Part shown: in pieces, positions 45,440 to 53,899 of the stretch
Numbering within the stretch: position 1 is the stretch's first letter
How the letters are laid out: every line of letters starts with the position of its first letter
DNA from: Acidobacteriota bacterium
GTDB taxonomy: Bacteria > Acidobacteriota > Vicinamibacteria > Vicinamibacterales > CAVVIG01
Assembly: GCA_020850715.1 (NCBI GenBank)
Contig: JADZED010000027.1
Location: 210,598-274,597, forward strand
Length of the DNA stretch: 64,000 nucleotides
Direction of reading: 5' to 3'
Position numbers and translations under genes: made by a program
The notes under the pieces: generated by a model
Database searches by the model: none
What the model was told of the DNA's origin: nothing
What the model saw: only the letters and a program-made list of their open reading frames with translations

Positions 45440-45874
45440 ATGGACTACGCGTATTTCGATACGAGCGCACTCATCAAGCGTTACGTCGACGAACCAGGGC
45501 GTCCGGAGGTGCTGAGACTCCTTCGGAAGAACCAGTGCGTCGTGTCTGCCGTGCTGCCGGTAGAGGTGCGGAGCGCGCTGCGCCGGCGCGCGGGCGAGAA
45601 AATGCTCGACGCCAAGCGAGTGCCGGGCATCCTGAAGCGGCTAGCGGCCGACCGAGCCTACTGGACGATCATCGAGGTGTCACGCGAAGTGCTTGCGATG
45701 GCGGAGTCCTTGAGCGGCGCCCAGCCCCTGCGCGCACTCGATGCCATCCACGTCGCCTCAGCGAAGCTATTCGCCGATCGGTTGGCCTCGCAGACCTTCA
45801 CGTTCGTCAGCGCAGACAGCCGGCAGACCGACGTCGCCGAATTGTTGGGGATCGAGTCGCAATACATCGGCTGA
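45440..45874 (+). CDS. PIN-domain toxin (VapC-like RNase)
   Basis: A 144-residue PIN-domain protein with the acidic metal-binding residues in place: YFDTSALIKRY (first Asp), LPVEVRSALRR (Glu), LRALDAIHVASA (Asp) and FVSADSRQ (last Asp). VapC-type toxins cleave tRNA or rRNA with Mg2+. The pairing with a Phd/YefM antitoxin, not VapB, is a known mixed combination. The set of active-site residues looks complete, so the toxin is probably functional. Confidence 0.9.
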   Translation: MDYAYFDTSALIKRYVDEPGRPEVLRLLRKNQCVVSAVLPVEVRSALRRRAGEKMLDAKRVPGILKRLAADRAYWTIIEVSREVLAMAESLSGAQPLRALDAIHVASAKLFADRLASQTFTFVSADSRQTDVAELLGIESQYIG

Positions 45875-46015
45875 ACGGTTGTCGCCCTCGTCGTCCGCTT
45901 CAGAGTCGAGACTCTGAATTCACCCCGCCAGCCACGGTCACGCGCTCCTCATCGGGGAGACGCGATGCCCCCCAGGAACTCTTTGGAATCCACACACGGA
46001 GGGGGTAGAGCAGCC

Positions 46016-46817
46016 ATGGATTTCGATCCACGTTGGGATGATGACCCGCGCGACCTCGACGACCGCGATCGCTTGCGCGCCGAAGCCTTGGCGGAGGTGC
46101 GCGAACTCAGCCAGGGCAGTCGAGGCGTCTCGTCCGATCCACTCGAACGCAACGCGCGTGACCCGCGTGACGTGTTCACGCGTGATCTCGATCTGCCGCG
46201 CGGCCTGGACCGCGAGCGCGTCTGGTTCCGCGAGCACAGCGTTCTCTTGCGCGGCTCGGAATCGCGGGCGCTGGCGACGACCGGCGCGTTCCGCGTCGTG
46301 CACGCCGACCAGGCGCCGATCGGCATCCATCCCGATGGCCGGTGGATCTTGATCTGCCTGTTGACGCAGGACGCCAAGCGTGAGTTGCGGACCTTCCTCG
46401 AGCGGCACCTCCTGTTCCTCGCCGCTCTGCCCACCTGGACGATCCGCGTCGTCATCCCCGCCCACATGACCGCCCACGCGATGCGGTTTCGTCGACGAGG
46501 CGCGACGAAACCTGCGCTGGCGTTTCGACGGGCAGTTCGGCGACGACCTCCGCTGGTACTTCGAAACCCGGCGAGCCGGCGGCAACCCCTACGCTGTGTC
46601 AGACGATGACGAGCGCGCACACCGGGCGAGACTGCGACGGTTCTCGGGCCTCGGGTTCTCCGCGCTCTATCCGCTCTGGGTCGCGAAGGGCGACGACGTG
46701 TTCCCGACCGTCGCTGCGCAAGTCGACGACGCCCTGTTCCGTGAAGTTGGCGTCATCGAACCGCTGGTCCTCCCACACGCGTACAGTCACCTGGCGCCGT
46801 TGGTCGGTGTGGCGTAG
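46016..46817 (+). pseudogene. Chimeric remnant of two mobile-element-associated genes
   Basis: An ORF starts at ATG 46016 with a highly charged Asp/Arg-rich sequence (MDFDPRWDDDPRDLDDRDRL) and a block around LRGSESRALATTGAFRVV. This resembles the N-terminus of relaxation-type proteins on acidobacterial elements. After about HADQ it changes abruptly into a different sequence, PDGRWILICLLTQDAKRELRTFLERHLLFLAALP. Near 46480 the coding frame shifts, and the second sequence continues as FVDEARRNLRWRFDG through LVLPHAYSHLAPLVG to the TAG at 46817. The simplest reading is an internal deletion that joined two genes, plus one frameshift. Confidence 0.5.
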
Positions 46818-46939
46818 GGAACGGCGTATCTTGCGGGAAAGTGGGGTTGGTTCGGCTGGCAATAGTAGTCAGAGACGTTATATCGTTGCCAGCCGAGCCT
46901 AGCGTTTCGTTTGCGCAAAGCAACGAAGACTGTTACTTT

Positions 46940-47743
46940 ATGCACACGGAAGGACGAGCCGAGAACGCTCGGCAATACGTCGAAGGCCTCGCCCGGTCGG
47001 GACGTTATTTCTTCAATTCCGGCGACGCCCGGTCCGCCCTCGGCGTGTCCGCGGAGGCAGCCAAAGTGGCCCTCCACCGACTGTCGCAGCAGGGGCTCGT
47101 CTCCTCACCGGCACGCGGCTACTACGTCGTCGTGCCACCCGAGTATCACGCCCTTGGCTGCCTTCCTGCCGAGCAATTCGTCCCCTCGCTGATGGAACGC
47201 TTGGGCCTTCACTACTACGCCGGTCTCCTCACCGCCGCCCAGTACCACGGCGCCGCGCATCAGAAGCCGCAGGAGTTCCAAGTCTGCCTCGAACGGGCTC
47301 GTCGGCCGCTTACCTGCAGCCGCGTGCGCGTCGCCTTCATCGTCCGCAAGCGGCTCCGCGATGTACCCGTTCAGAGCGTCAACACTCCGCGTGGAACTCT
47401 CCTCATTTCCACTCCGGAGGCGACCGCCCTGGACCTCGTCGGCTACCCGCATCGAGCCGGCGGATTGAACCAGGTCGCGACCGTGCTCGGCGAGCTTGCC
47501 GAACGGCTCGACGCCGACAAGCTGGTAGCCGTCGCCGACACCGCGCCGCCGGCCTGGTCGCAGCGTCTTGGCTACGTGTTGGAGCGTGTCGACGCGGCCC
47601 AGAAAGCCGCTGCGCTCAAGGCCTGGGTGCAGGCCCACGCGCACAAGTCCGCGGTCCTCCTGGCAGGAGCCAAGAGCAACTCCGGGACTCGTGACAAGGG
47701 CTGGAAGATCGTCGTCAACGCGAACGTGGAGCCCGACCTGTGA
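46940..47743 (+). CDS. AbiEi family type IV antitoxin
   Basis: A 267-residue protein starting at ATG 46940. The N-terminal winged helix reads GRYFFNSGDARSALGVSAEAAKVALHRLSQQGLV and is followed by the AbiEi core: HYYAGLLTAAQYHGAAHQKPQEFQV, RVRVAFIVRKRL and STPEATALDLVGYPHRAGG. AbiEi antitoxins repress their operon and counteract the AbiEii nucleotidyltransferase toxin. The stop overlaps the GTG of the toxin remnant (GTGA), as in intact pairs. An upstream frame extension to 46841 is unlikely to be translated. Because the toxin is gutted, this antitoxin is now an orphan. Confidence 0.85.
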   Translation: MHTEGRAENARQYVEGLARSGRYFFNSGDARSALGVSAEAAKVALHRLSQQGLVSSPARGYYVVVPPEYHALGCLPAEQFVPSLMERLGLHYYAGLLTAAQYHGAAHQKPQEFQVCLERARRPLTCSRVRVAFIVRKRLRDVPVQSVNTPRGTLLISTPEATALDLVGYPHRAGGLNQVATVLGELAERLDADKLVAVADTAPPAWSQRLGYVLERVDAAQKAAALKAWVQAHAHKSAVLLAGAKSNSGTRDKGWKIVVNANVEPDL

Positions 47744-47970
47744 TCCCGTTCGACTACATCACCGAGTGGCGCGCCGAGGCACCCTGGATTGACGATGCGC
47801 AGGTCGAACAGAACCTCGCATTGAAGATGCGCGACGGCGCGTTCCTGGCCGATCTCAGCCCACTTCTCGCGACAGGCGAAGCGTGGGATCCCATCGCCGC
47901 CGAGGCACTCATTTCAGAGCGGCTGGTCACGCTTCTTCCAGGCGATCCGTGGAAGGGTGACGACCACTGA
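47740..47970 (+). pseudogene. AbiEii toxin with internal deletion
   Basis: A 76-residue ORF beginning GTG 47740. Its first 22 or so residues (IPFDYITEWRAEAPW, DDAQVEQ) match the very start of AbiEii toxins. The remainder (MRDGAFLADLSPLLATGEAWDP and RLVTLLPGDPWKG) matches their very end. The nucleotidyltransferase core with the GGTALHK-type motif, roughly 200 residues, is absent. The reading frame is kept across the join, so a short, inactive peptide could still be made. Confidence 0.7.
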
Positions 47971-48422
47971 GTAGCAAGAGGGGGGAGCCGAACGCGGAGC
48001 CGACAGCACTTCGCGTGGTCAGCCCCCGGTGCCGAGCGACATGCACCCCACCGACGATGTCGATGCCGACGCGCCAATGGCTGGACAGCGGCGCAGCAAT
48101 AGCCAGAGCCGCGGGCATTTGCGCGATGTCGGCATCGGAAAGGCCGGCGCGTCATGCCGGCCGGGTCGCACAGAAGAAGAAGAGGAGAAGGTGTGGAGTG
48201 GGGGCGTGAGGACCCCGCTCTGCCGCTGTTCGGCCCCCTGCGGGCGGGGTCGCTCACGCCCACTTGTCTGGTGTCAGTTGTCCGGCAGGAAGCGGCCCGG
48301 ATGTGAGCTCAGATCGTGACCGGATGCGTGGCGAATCACGAACCGAGATCTTGTCTCGTACGCGCGCCGGCCAACGACGTGATCATCACCGCGCGCACAG
48401 TGTCGTACCGTAGGCACAACCG
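47971..48422. other. 450-base stretch with no supported gene
   Basis: Six-frame reading gives only low-complexity shadows. No transposase fragment, repeat family or tRNA is recognised. It separates the AbiE remnant from the DUF6933 gene and may be decayed mobile DNA. Confidence 0.4.
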
Positions 48423-48914
48423 ATGGTCGTTCTTCGTTGCACACAGAAGCTGCTCGCGCGCCTGAAACAGGCCGACAACCTGCCCGTCGTCGAGTCCACG
48501 ACACGGCTCGGCGACTGGTACGGCAACATCCTCCAACTCGGTCGTCGTCAGCACCTGCTCTTCATCAGCGAACGGTCCAGGCTTCCGGTCATCCTTCCGA
48601 TCCGCGAAGCGCGCAACCTGACTACCGTGTTTCCGGACGCGGTATGCGAGGCTCTGGACCTCGTCGGTGTCTCCGCCGCTGACATCGCCGACGAGCGGTC
48701 GCGGATGTCAGAAGTGGCCTTCGGGCGCACCAGGAATCGCAGCCTGCTGGGCACCATGACCGACTACGCGTTCATGGCCCAGATCGGCCACGCGCGCCGG
48801 CCCGAACCCGAGACGACGGAGGAGCTGATGCGCTTCCTGGCTCAGACGCCGATTCTTCCGCTGAAAGGTGCGCGGCCGACGGATCTGACACTGGCCGCGT
48901 TTCGGGACGAGTAG
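48423..48914 (+). CDS. DUF6933 domain-containing protein
   Basis: A 163-residue soluble protein with the conserved opening VLRCTQKLLARL, then TRLGDWYGNILQLGRRQHLLFISERSRLPVILP and a C-terminal MTDYAFMAQIGHAR. This is a common but uncharacterised family, often near mobile or defence genes, and no catalytic motif is evident. It stands alone on the plus strand at the left edge of the defence island. Confidence 0.75.
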   Translation: MVVLRCTQKLLARLKQADNLPVVESTTRLGDWYGNILQLGRRQHLLFISERSRLPVILPIREARNLTTVFPDAVCEALDLVGVSAADIADERSRMSEVAFGRTRNRSLLGTMTDYAFMAQIGHARRPEPETTEELMRFLAQTPILPLKGARPTDLTLAAFRDE

Positions 48915-49158
48915 CGCCGGACCAAGCGCGTCGCTCCGGTGTTCGAGGAGCGCGCCGGCGCATCAAGGGTTCGCTCGCTCCGCTCGCCGCTGACGCGCCC
49001 TTGACCCTCCCGTCGCGCTCCCCGGTTCTTGGCAAATGCCGGAGCGCCTCTGCGTGTGCGATGCCTTCAACTGCCACTTTGGCAAGACCCTTTCACGATC
49101 GGACGGCGAACGCTAAGCTCTTCCGAACGCACAACTCAGACTGAGACGCGGAGAATGA
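48915..49158. other. Leader region upstream of the reverse transcriptase
   Basis: These 244 bases have no ORF. A weak inverted repeat, TCAAGGG (48963-48969) with CCCTTGA (48998-49004), encloses a G+C-rich segment. Defence-type reverse transcriptases often have a structured non-coding RNA just upstream or downstream, so this is a candidate location. The sequence alone does not establish one. Confidence 0.3.
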
Positions 49159-50739
49159 ATGCCACCACGCGCAGCAACGCTTAGCGAACTGCTTAAGAAA
49201 GGATATTTTCCGCGCGAGCTGCCCCCGCCGTTCCAGACTGCGAGCTTTGCGGCGTATGCGCCGGCCCACGCAGGCACGTGGGGCAAGGCTAAATGGACCC
49301 GTTGTGTCCGGCATAACCTCGCCCGCCCTGGTGGCCTTCGTCGCCCACTTGGCATTCCGAATCCGATCTCGTACTACCGCCTGGCCGAATTGATCGTATC
49401 GAATTGGGCGAGCATCAGAGCCCTGACCTGGACTCATCGCTTATCGGCAAGCCGCCCGTACGTGATGATGACGAGCCCCCGTGCTGTAGTTCCTCGCTAT
49501 CGCTACGCTGAATTGCCACGTCTGCGAGCACTCAGGAGGCGAGCTGCGCGATACCTCGTAAGGACAGACATCAGTCAGTTCTACCCTACGCTCTACACGC
49601 ACGCGATCCCCTGGGCGTTACACGGCAAGCAGCAGGCCAAGGCCGCGCTGGCGGCGAAGAACAAAGGGTCACACCTGCTCGGTAACAAAATCGACAAGGC
49701 GTTGAGCAACATGAACGATGGTCAGACGCACGGCGTGCCAATTGGACCTGACACGTCGCTGGTGGTCGCCGAGATCGTGCTCGCCGCCGCTGACAACCTT
49801 CTGGAAACCAGATGTAAGGGACTCGTTCGAGGCTTCCGGTACGTCGACGACTATGAGCTTTCGTTCGCGACGTTGCGTGACGCCGAACAGGTGCTGGCAG
49901 ACATTCAGGGCGTTCTCTCCGAGTACGAACTCGCTCTCAACCCCAGGAAGACAGGCGTGCAGGAGTTGCCGCAGGCATTGGACGGTCGGTGGGCATCTGA
50001 TCTGTCTCGATTCAAGATTCGAGACTCAGGGCATTCCATCGCCCAACGCAACGACCTCGTTGGACTCTTCAGTCTCGCATTCGAGGCGGCTGCCGCGGCT
50101 CCTGAAGATTCAGTGCTCAGGTACGCCGTCGCAAGGGTTCAATCGCTCGATGTCAGTGCGAGAGCATGGCGAACGTTTCAGAACTGCTTGCTCGGTGCGG
50201 CCTCAGCGGATTCTTCGACTCTTCCGACGGTCCTCGGGACGCTGTACAAGGTGTCGGCAGCGACAGGCGATGCCGTCAGCAAAGCTCCATTGGCCGAGGT
50301 CTGTGAGAGTGTCGTCCTGCGTCATGCTCCGCGCGGTCAGGGAAGTGAGGTTGCGTGGGCGCTTTGGGCGGCCTGTGCGTGGAAACTCGCACTCAGCGTA
50401 GACGCCATCAAGGCCGTCGGTGCCATGGACGACGACGTTGTTTCCCTATTGGCTCTGTACGCTGAATCGCAGGGACTGTTCGCCGCGGGTGGAATCGACA
50501 AGACGCGCTGGTCCGCGCTGGCGTCGGATGTGCGCGCTTTGGAATCGGAGCATTGGCTGCTCGCCTACGAGGCGAACCGTCAGGGATGGCTGCCTGCACC
50601 GGCGGTAGCCGCCGAGCCCGAGTTCGCCGCCATGCATGCGGCAGGTGTCTCATTCTTTGACGGCGCAGCCTGCACTCCGCAGTATCCTGCCGCCGCACTG
50701 GCACTTCCAGGTGGACAGCTGCCGGACTACTACGCGTGA
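49159..50739 (+). CDS. Abi/UG-type reverse transcriptase (defence-associated RT)
   Basis: A 526-residue protein whose N-terminal 300 residues are a reverse-transcriptase domain. RT1-like RRPLGIPNPISYYRLAELI is near 61-79, motif A is LVRTDISQFYPTLYTHAIPWALHGK (first catalytic Asp at 137), GVPIGPDTSLVVAEI is near 192, and the active-site YVDD is at 228-231 in GFRYVDDYELSF. The YTH-I-W-LHGK block and the long helical C-terminus (about 300-526) are features of the Abi/UG group, not of group II introns or retrons. These RTs act in abortive infection, some by making DNA without a template. ATG 49159 follows a GGAGA purine stretch. Confidence 0.85.
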   Translation: MPPRAATLSELLKKGYFPRELPPPFQTASFAAYAPAHAGTWGKAKWTRCVRHNLARPGGLRRPLGIPNPISYYRLAELIVSNWASIRALTWTHRLSASRPYVMMTSPRAVVPRYRYAELPRLRALRRRAARYLVRTDISQFYPTLYTHAIPWALHGKQQAKAALAAKNKGSHLLGNKIDKALSNMNDGQTHGVPIGPDTSLVVAEIVLAAADNLLETRCKGLVRGFRYVDDYELSFATLRDAEQVLADIQGVLSEYELALNPRKTGVQELPQALDGRWASDLSRFKIRDSGHSIAQRNDLVGLFSLAFEAAAAAPEDSVLRYAVARVQSLDVSARAWRTFQNCLLGAASADSSTLPTVLGTLYKVSAATGDAVSKAPLAEVCESVVLRHAPRGQGSEVAWALWAACAWKLALSVDAIKAVGAMDDDVVSLLALYAESQGLFAAGGIDKTRWSALASDVRALESEHWLLAYEANRQGWLPAPAVAAEPEFAAMHAAGVSFFDGAACTPQYPAAALALPGGQLPDYYA

Positions 50740-50789
50740 TACCGGACACAGAGTAGTCGTATGCAGCGGACCGCTCCACAGGCGTGGGC

Positions 50790-50795
50790 TAGAAT
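50790..50795 (+). promoter_or_regulatory. -10 box TAGAAT for the defence operon
   Basis: TAGAAT in the 87-base gap after the RT gene ends 31 bases before the ATG at 50827. It is the best promoter candidate for the long downstream operon. No clear -35 is seen. Confidence 0.4.
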
Positions 50796-50826
50796 CTCGA
50801 AGCTGAACCAGTCAAGTGCGTGATTG

Positions 50827-53800
50827 ATGTCCAACCCCTTCTTCGAACGCCCAATCGTCAACTCGCCATACGAGTACCCCCGTCAGCATTGGGAACTCGA
50901 CGAGACGGGCCAGCCGACTGGGAACCTGGTCGAGCGGCGGCGGCGAGCGGAATTCATCACCCCAATCCCCAAGCCGAAGAAGCGCAAGAGCAGCCCGAAG
51001 CAGGAGGAGCTGGTCCTCGACGAGGGACGGGGCCTCACCACGAAGAAACAGGCCTACGACCTCACGTCCGTCATCAACGAGGTCCGCAGCCAGGTCGATA
51101 CCTGGCGCGGTCTGCCTGCGAGCCAGTGGCAGGTGACGCCGGAGACAGCGCGGCTGCTCCAGCACTGGCGACACCACGAGTTCGGCGGCGTCCGCCCGTT
51201 TTTCTGCCAGATCGAAGCGGTCGAAACCGCGATCTGGTTCACCGAGGTGGCGCCGCACCTCGCGTCTGGCAAGCGGTTGATCGAGAACCTCAAGACCGTC
51301 AACGCGGAGGCGAATCCGAACCTCGAGCGCCTCGCGCTGAAGCTGGCCACCGGCGCCGGCAAGACGACGGTAATGGCGATGCTCATCGCCTGGCAGACGC
51401 TCAACGCTGTCCGACGGCCAGGCAGCAAGCACTTCACCCGCGGCTTCCTCATCGTCGCGCCAGGCCTGACGATCCGCGATCGTCTGCGCGTATTGCAGCC
51501 GAACGACCCGGACAATTACTACGGCACCCGCGAGCTGGTCCCGCACGACCTGCTCGAAGACATGAAGAAGGCCCGCATCGTCATCACGAACTATCACGCC
51601 TTCAAGCGCCGCGACCGGATGGAACTGTCGGCCGGAGGGCGCGCGCTGCTGCAGGGCGCAACCGGTCCGGAATTGCAGACGCTTGAAACCGAAGGCCAGA
51701 TGCTGCAGCGCGTGATGCCCGAGCTGATGGGAATGAAGCAGATCCTCGCCATCAACGACGAAGCGCATCACTGCTATCGCGAGAAGCCGCCGGACCCGGA
51801 CGACGAGGCGTTGAAGGGAGACGAGCGCAAGGAAGCCGAGAAGAACAACGAAGCGGCGCGATTGTGGGTGTCCGGCCTCGAAGCCGTCAATCGCACTCTC
51901 GGACTTGCGCGCGTCCTCGACCTCTCCGCTACACCGTTCTTTCTCCGCGGCTCCGGCTACGCCGAAGGGACGCTTTTCCCGTGGACGATGAGCGACTTCT
52001 CGCTGATGGACGCGATCGAGTGCGGCATCGTCAAGCTCCCACGCGTGCCGGTGGCCGAGAACATTCCCGGCGACGAGATGCCCGTCTACCGCAACCTCTG
52101 GGAGCACATCCGCAAGGACATGCCGAAGAAGGGACGCGGCGCCGGCGGCGACCTCGATCCTCTCAAACTCCCGAACAAGCTGCAGACGGCGCTAGAAGCG
52201 CTCTATGGCCACTATCAGCGCACCTTCGATCTCTGGCAAAAGCGTGGCATCTCCGTCCCGCCCTGCTTCATCGTCGTCTGCCAGAACACCGCGATCTCGA
52301 AGCTAGTGTACGACTACATCTCCGGCTTCTACCAGAAGGACGAGAGCGGCGAAGAGAAGCTCGTGCAAGGCCGGCTGGCCCTGTTCCGCAACTTCGACGA
52401 CACCACCGGCAATCCGCTCGCCAGGCCGAATACGCTGCTGATCGATTCCGAGGAGCTGGAATCGGGTGATGCGCTGGACGAGAAATTCCGCGCCATGGCC
52501 GCGGATGAAATCGAGCGATTCCGCCGGGACATGATCGAGCGGACCGGCGACGCACGCGCCGCCGATGGCATCACCGACCAGGACCTGCTGCGAGAGGTCA
52601 TGAACACGGTCGGCAAGAAGGATCAGCTCGGCGCCAACATCCGGTGCGTCGTGTCCGTGTCCATGCTAACCGAGGGATGGGACGCCAACAACGTCACCCA
52701 CATCCTGGGCATTCGCGCCTTCGGGACACAGCTCCTGTGTGAGCAGGTGATCGGACGTGCGCTTCGCCGGCAGGTCTACGAGCTGAACGACGAGGGCCTA
52801 TTCGACGCCGAGTACGCCGACATCTTCGGCGTGCCGTTTGACTTCACGGCTAAACCCGTCGTCGTGTCGCCAACACCACCGCGGGAAACGGTGATGGTCA
52901 GGGCGGTCCGACCGGAGCGCGACCATCTGGAGATTCGCTTCCCGCGCGTGGAGGGATATCGCGTCGAGCTGCCGACCGAACGGCTGACGGCCACCTTCAC
53001 CGAGGACTCGAAGCTCGAACTGACACCGGATCTCGTCGGACCGACGAAGACACGCAACCAGGGCATTATCGGCGAGGCCGCCGACCTGACGGTCGATCAT
53101 CTCGAGGACGTCCGGCCCTCCACGCTGCTCTTCCACCTCACCAAGCGGCTGCTCTACAAGGAGTGGCGAGACCCGGGCGAGGAGCCGAAGCTTCACCTCT
53201 TCGGACAGTTGAAGCGGATCACGAAGCAGTGGCTCGACACCTGCCTCACCTGCAAAGGCGGCACGTACCCGGCGCTTCTGCTGTACGAGGATCTGGCGGA
53301 CATGGCATGCGGCCGTATCACCACCGGGATCACGATGGCGCTTCAGGGAACGCGGCCGATCAAAGCGCTGCTCGATCCGTACAATCCGTCGGACTCTACC
53401 GCGCACGTCCGGTTCCCGACGTCGAAGCCGGATCGCTGGGATACGAGCGGACCGCCGACGAAGAATCACGTCAACTGGGTCGTGCTCGACAGCCAGTGGG
53501 AGGCGGAGCTATGCCGGATCGTTGAGGCGCATCCGCGCGTCGTTGCGTACACGAAGAATCACAACCTCGGATTCGAGGTGCCCTACCGCTACGGGTCTGA
53601 GGTCCGCCGCTACCGGCCGGACTTCATCGTCCTCGTGGACGACGGCCACGGTGCGGACGATCTCCTCCACCTGGTGATCGAGACCAAGGGCTACCGGCGC
53701 GAGGACGCCAAGGACAAGAAGCTGACGATGGAGACGTACTGGGTGCCGGGAGTGAACAACCTGAAGACGTTCGGGCGGTGGGCGTTCGCGGAGCTCGCCG

Positions 53801-53898
53801 ACGTTTACCAGATGGAGAGCGAGTTCGAGGCGAAGGTGGCGCAGGAGTTCGAGCGCGTACTTGCCGAGGCGGCGCCGGTCGTGGAGACGGTGGGCTGA
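50827..53898 (+). CDS. Type III-like restriction helicase-endonuclease (Res subunit)
   Basis: A 1023-residue superfamily 2 helicase joined to a nuclease. Motifs in order are Walker A LATGAGKTTVMAM (K179), NYHAFKRRD, Walker B NDEAHHCY (D311, E312), LDLSATPFFLRG, and motif VI region TEGWDANNVTHILGIRAFGTQLLCEQVIGRALRR. At the C-terminus is a PD-(D/E)xK nuclease: YRPDFIVLV (D932), then VIETKGY (E952, K954). It should translocate on DNA and cut unmodified DNA. ATG 50827 is preferred over the in-frame TTG at 50824. The methylase follows after one base. Res precedes Mod here, the reverse of classic type III loci. Confidence 0.9.
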   Translation: MSNPFFERPIVNSPYEYPRQHWELDETGQPTGNLVERRRRAEFITPIPKPKKRKSSPKQEELVLDEGRGLTTKKQAYDLTSVINEVRSQVDTWRGLPASQWQVTPETARLLQHWRHHEFGGVRPFFCQIEAVETAIWFTEVAPHLASGKRLIENLKTVNAEANPNLERLALKLATGAGKTTVMAMLIAWQTLNAVRRPGSKHFTRGFLIVAPGLTIRDRLRVLQPNDPDNYYGTRELVPHDLLEDMKKARIVITNYHAFKRRDRMELSAGGRALLQGATGPELQTLETEGQMLQRVMPELMGMKQILAINDEAHHCYREKPPDPDDEALKGDERKEAEKNNEAARLWVSGLEAVNRTLGLARVLDLSATPFFLRGSGYAEGTLFPWTMSDFSLMDAIECGIVKLPRVPVAENIPGDEMPVYRNLWEHIRKDMPKKGRGAGGDLDPLKLPNKLQTALEALYGHYQRTFDLWQKRGISVPPCFIVVCQNTAISKLVYDYISGFYQKDESGEEKLVQGRLALFRNFDDTTGNPLARPNTLLIDSEELESGDALDEKFRAMAADEIERFRRDMIERTGDARAADGITDQDLLREVMNTVGKKDQLGANIRCVVSVSMLTEGWDANNVTHILGIRAFGTQLLCEQVIGRALRRQVYELNDEGLFDAEYADIFGVPFDFTAKPVVVSPTPPRETVMVRAVRPERDHLEIRFPRVEGYRVELPTERLTATFTEDSKLELTPDLVGPTKTRNQGIIGEAADLTVDHLEDVRPSTLLFHLTKRLLYKEWRDPGEEPKLHLFGQLKRITKQWLDTCLTCKGGTYPALLLYEDLADMACGRITTGITMALQGTRPIKALLDPYNPSDSTAHVRFPTSKPDRWDTSGPPTKNHVNWVVLDSQWEAELCRIVEAHPRVVAYTKNHNLGFEVPYRYGSEVRRYRPDFIVLVDDGHGADDLLHLVIETKGYRREDAKDKKLTMETYWVPGVNNLKTFGRWAFAELADVYQMESEFEAKVAQEFERVLAEAAPVVETVG

Positions 53899-53899
53899 C

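Noticed and set aside
46910..46919. Perfect palindrome TTTGCGCAAA upstream of the AbiEi gene
   Set aside because: It could be an operator, but at 10 bases it is short and there is no second copy. Not enough to call.
49159..50739. Retron or group II intron RT
   Set aside because: No retron-type msr/msd repeats, no maturase or HNH domain, and the YTH/LHGK block and long C-terminus point to the Abi/UG group.
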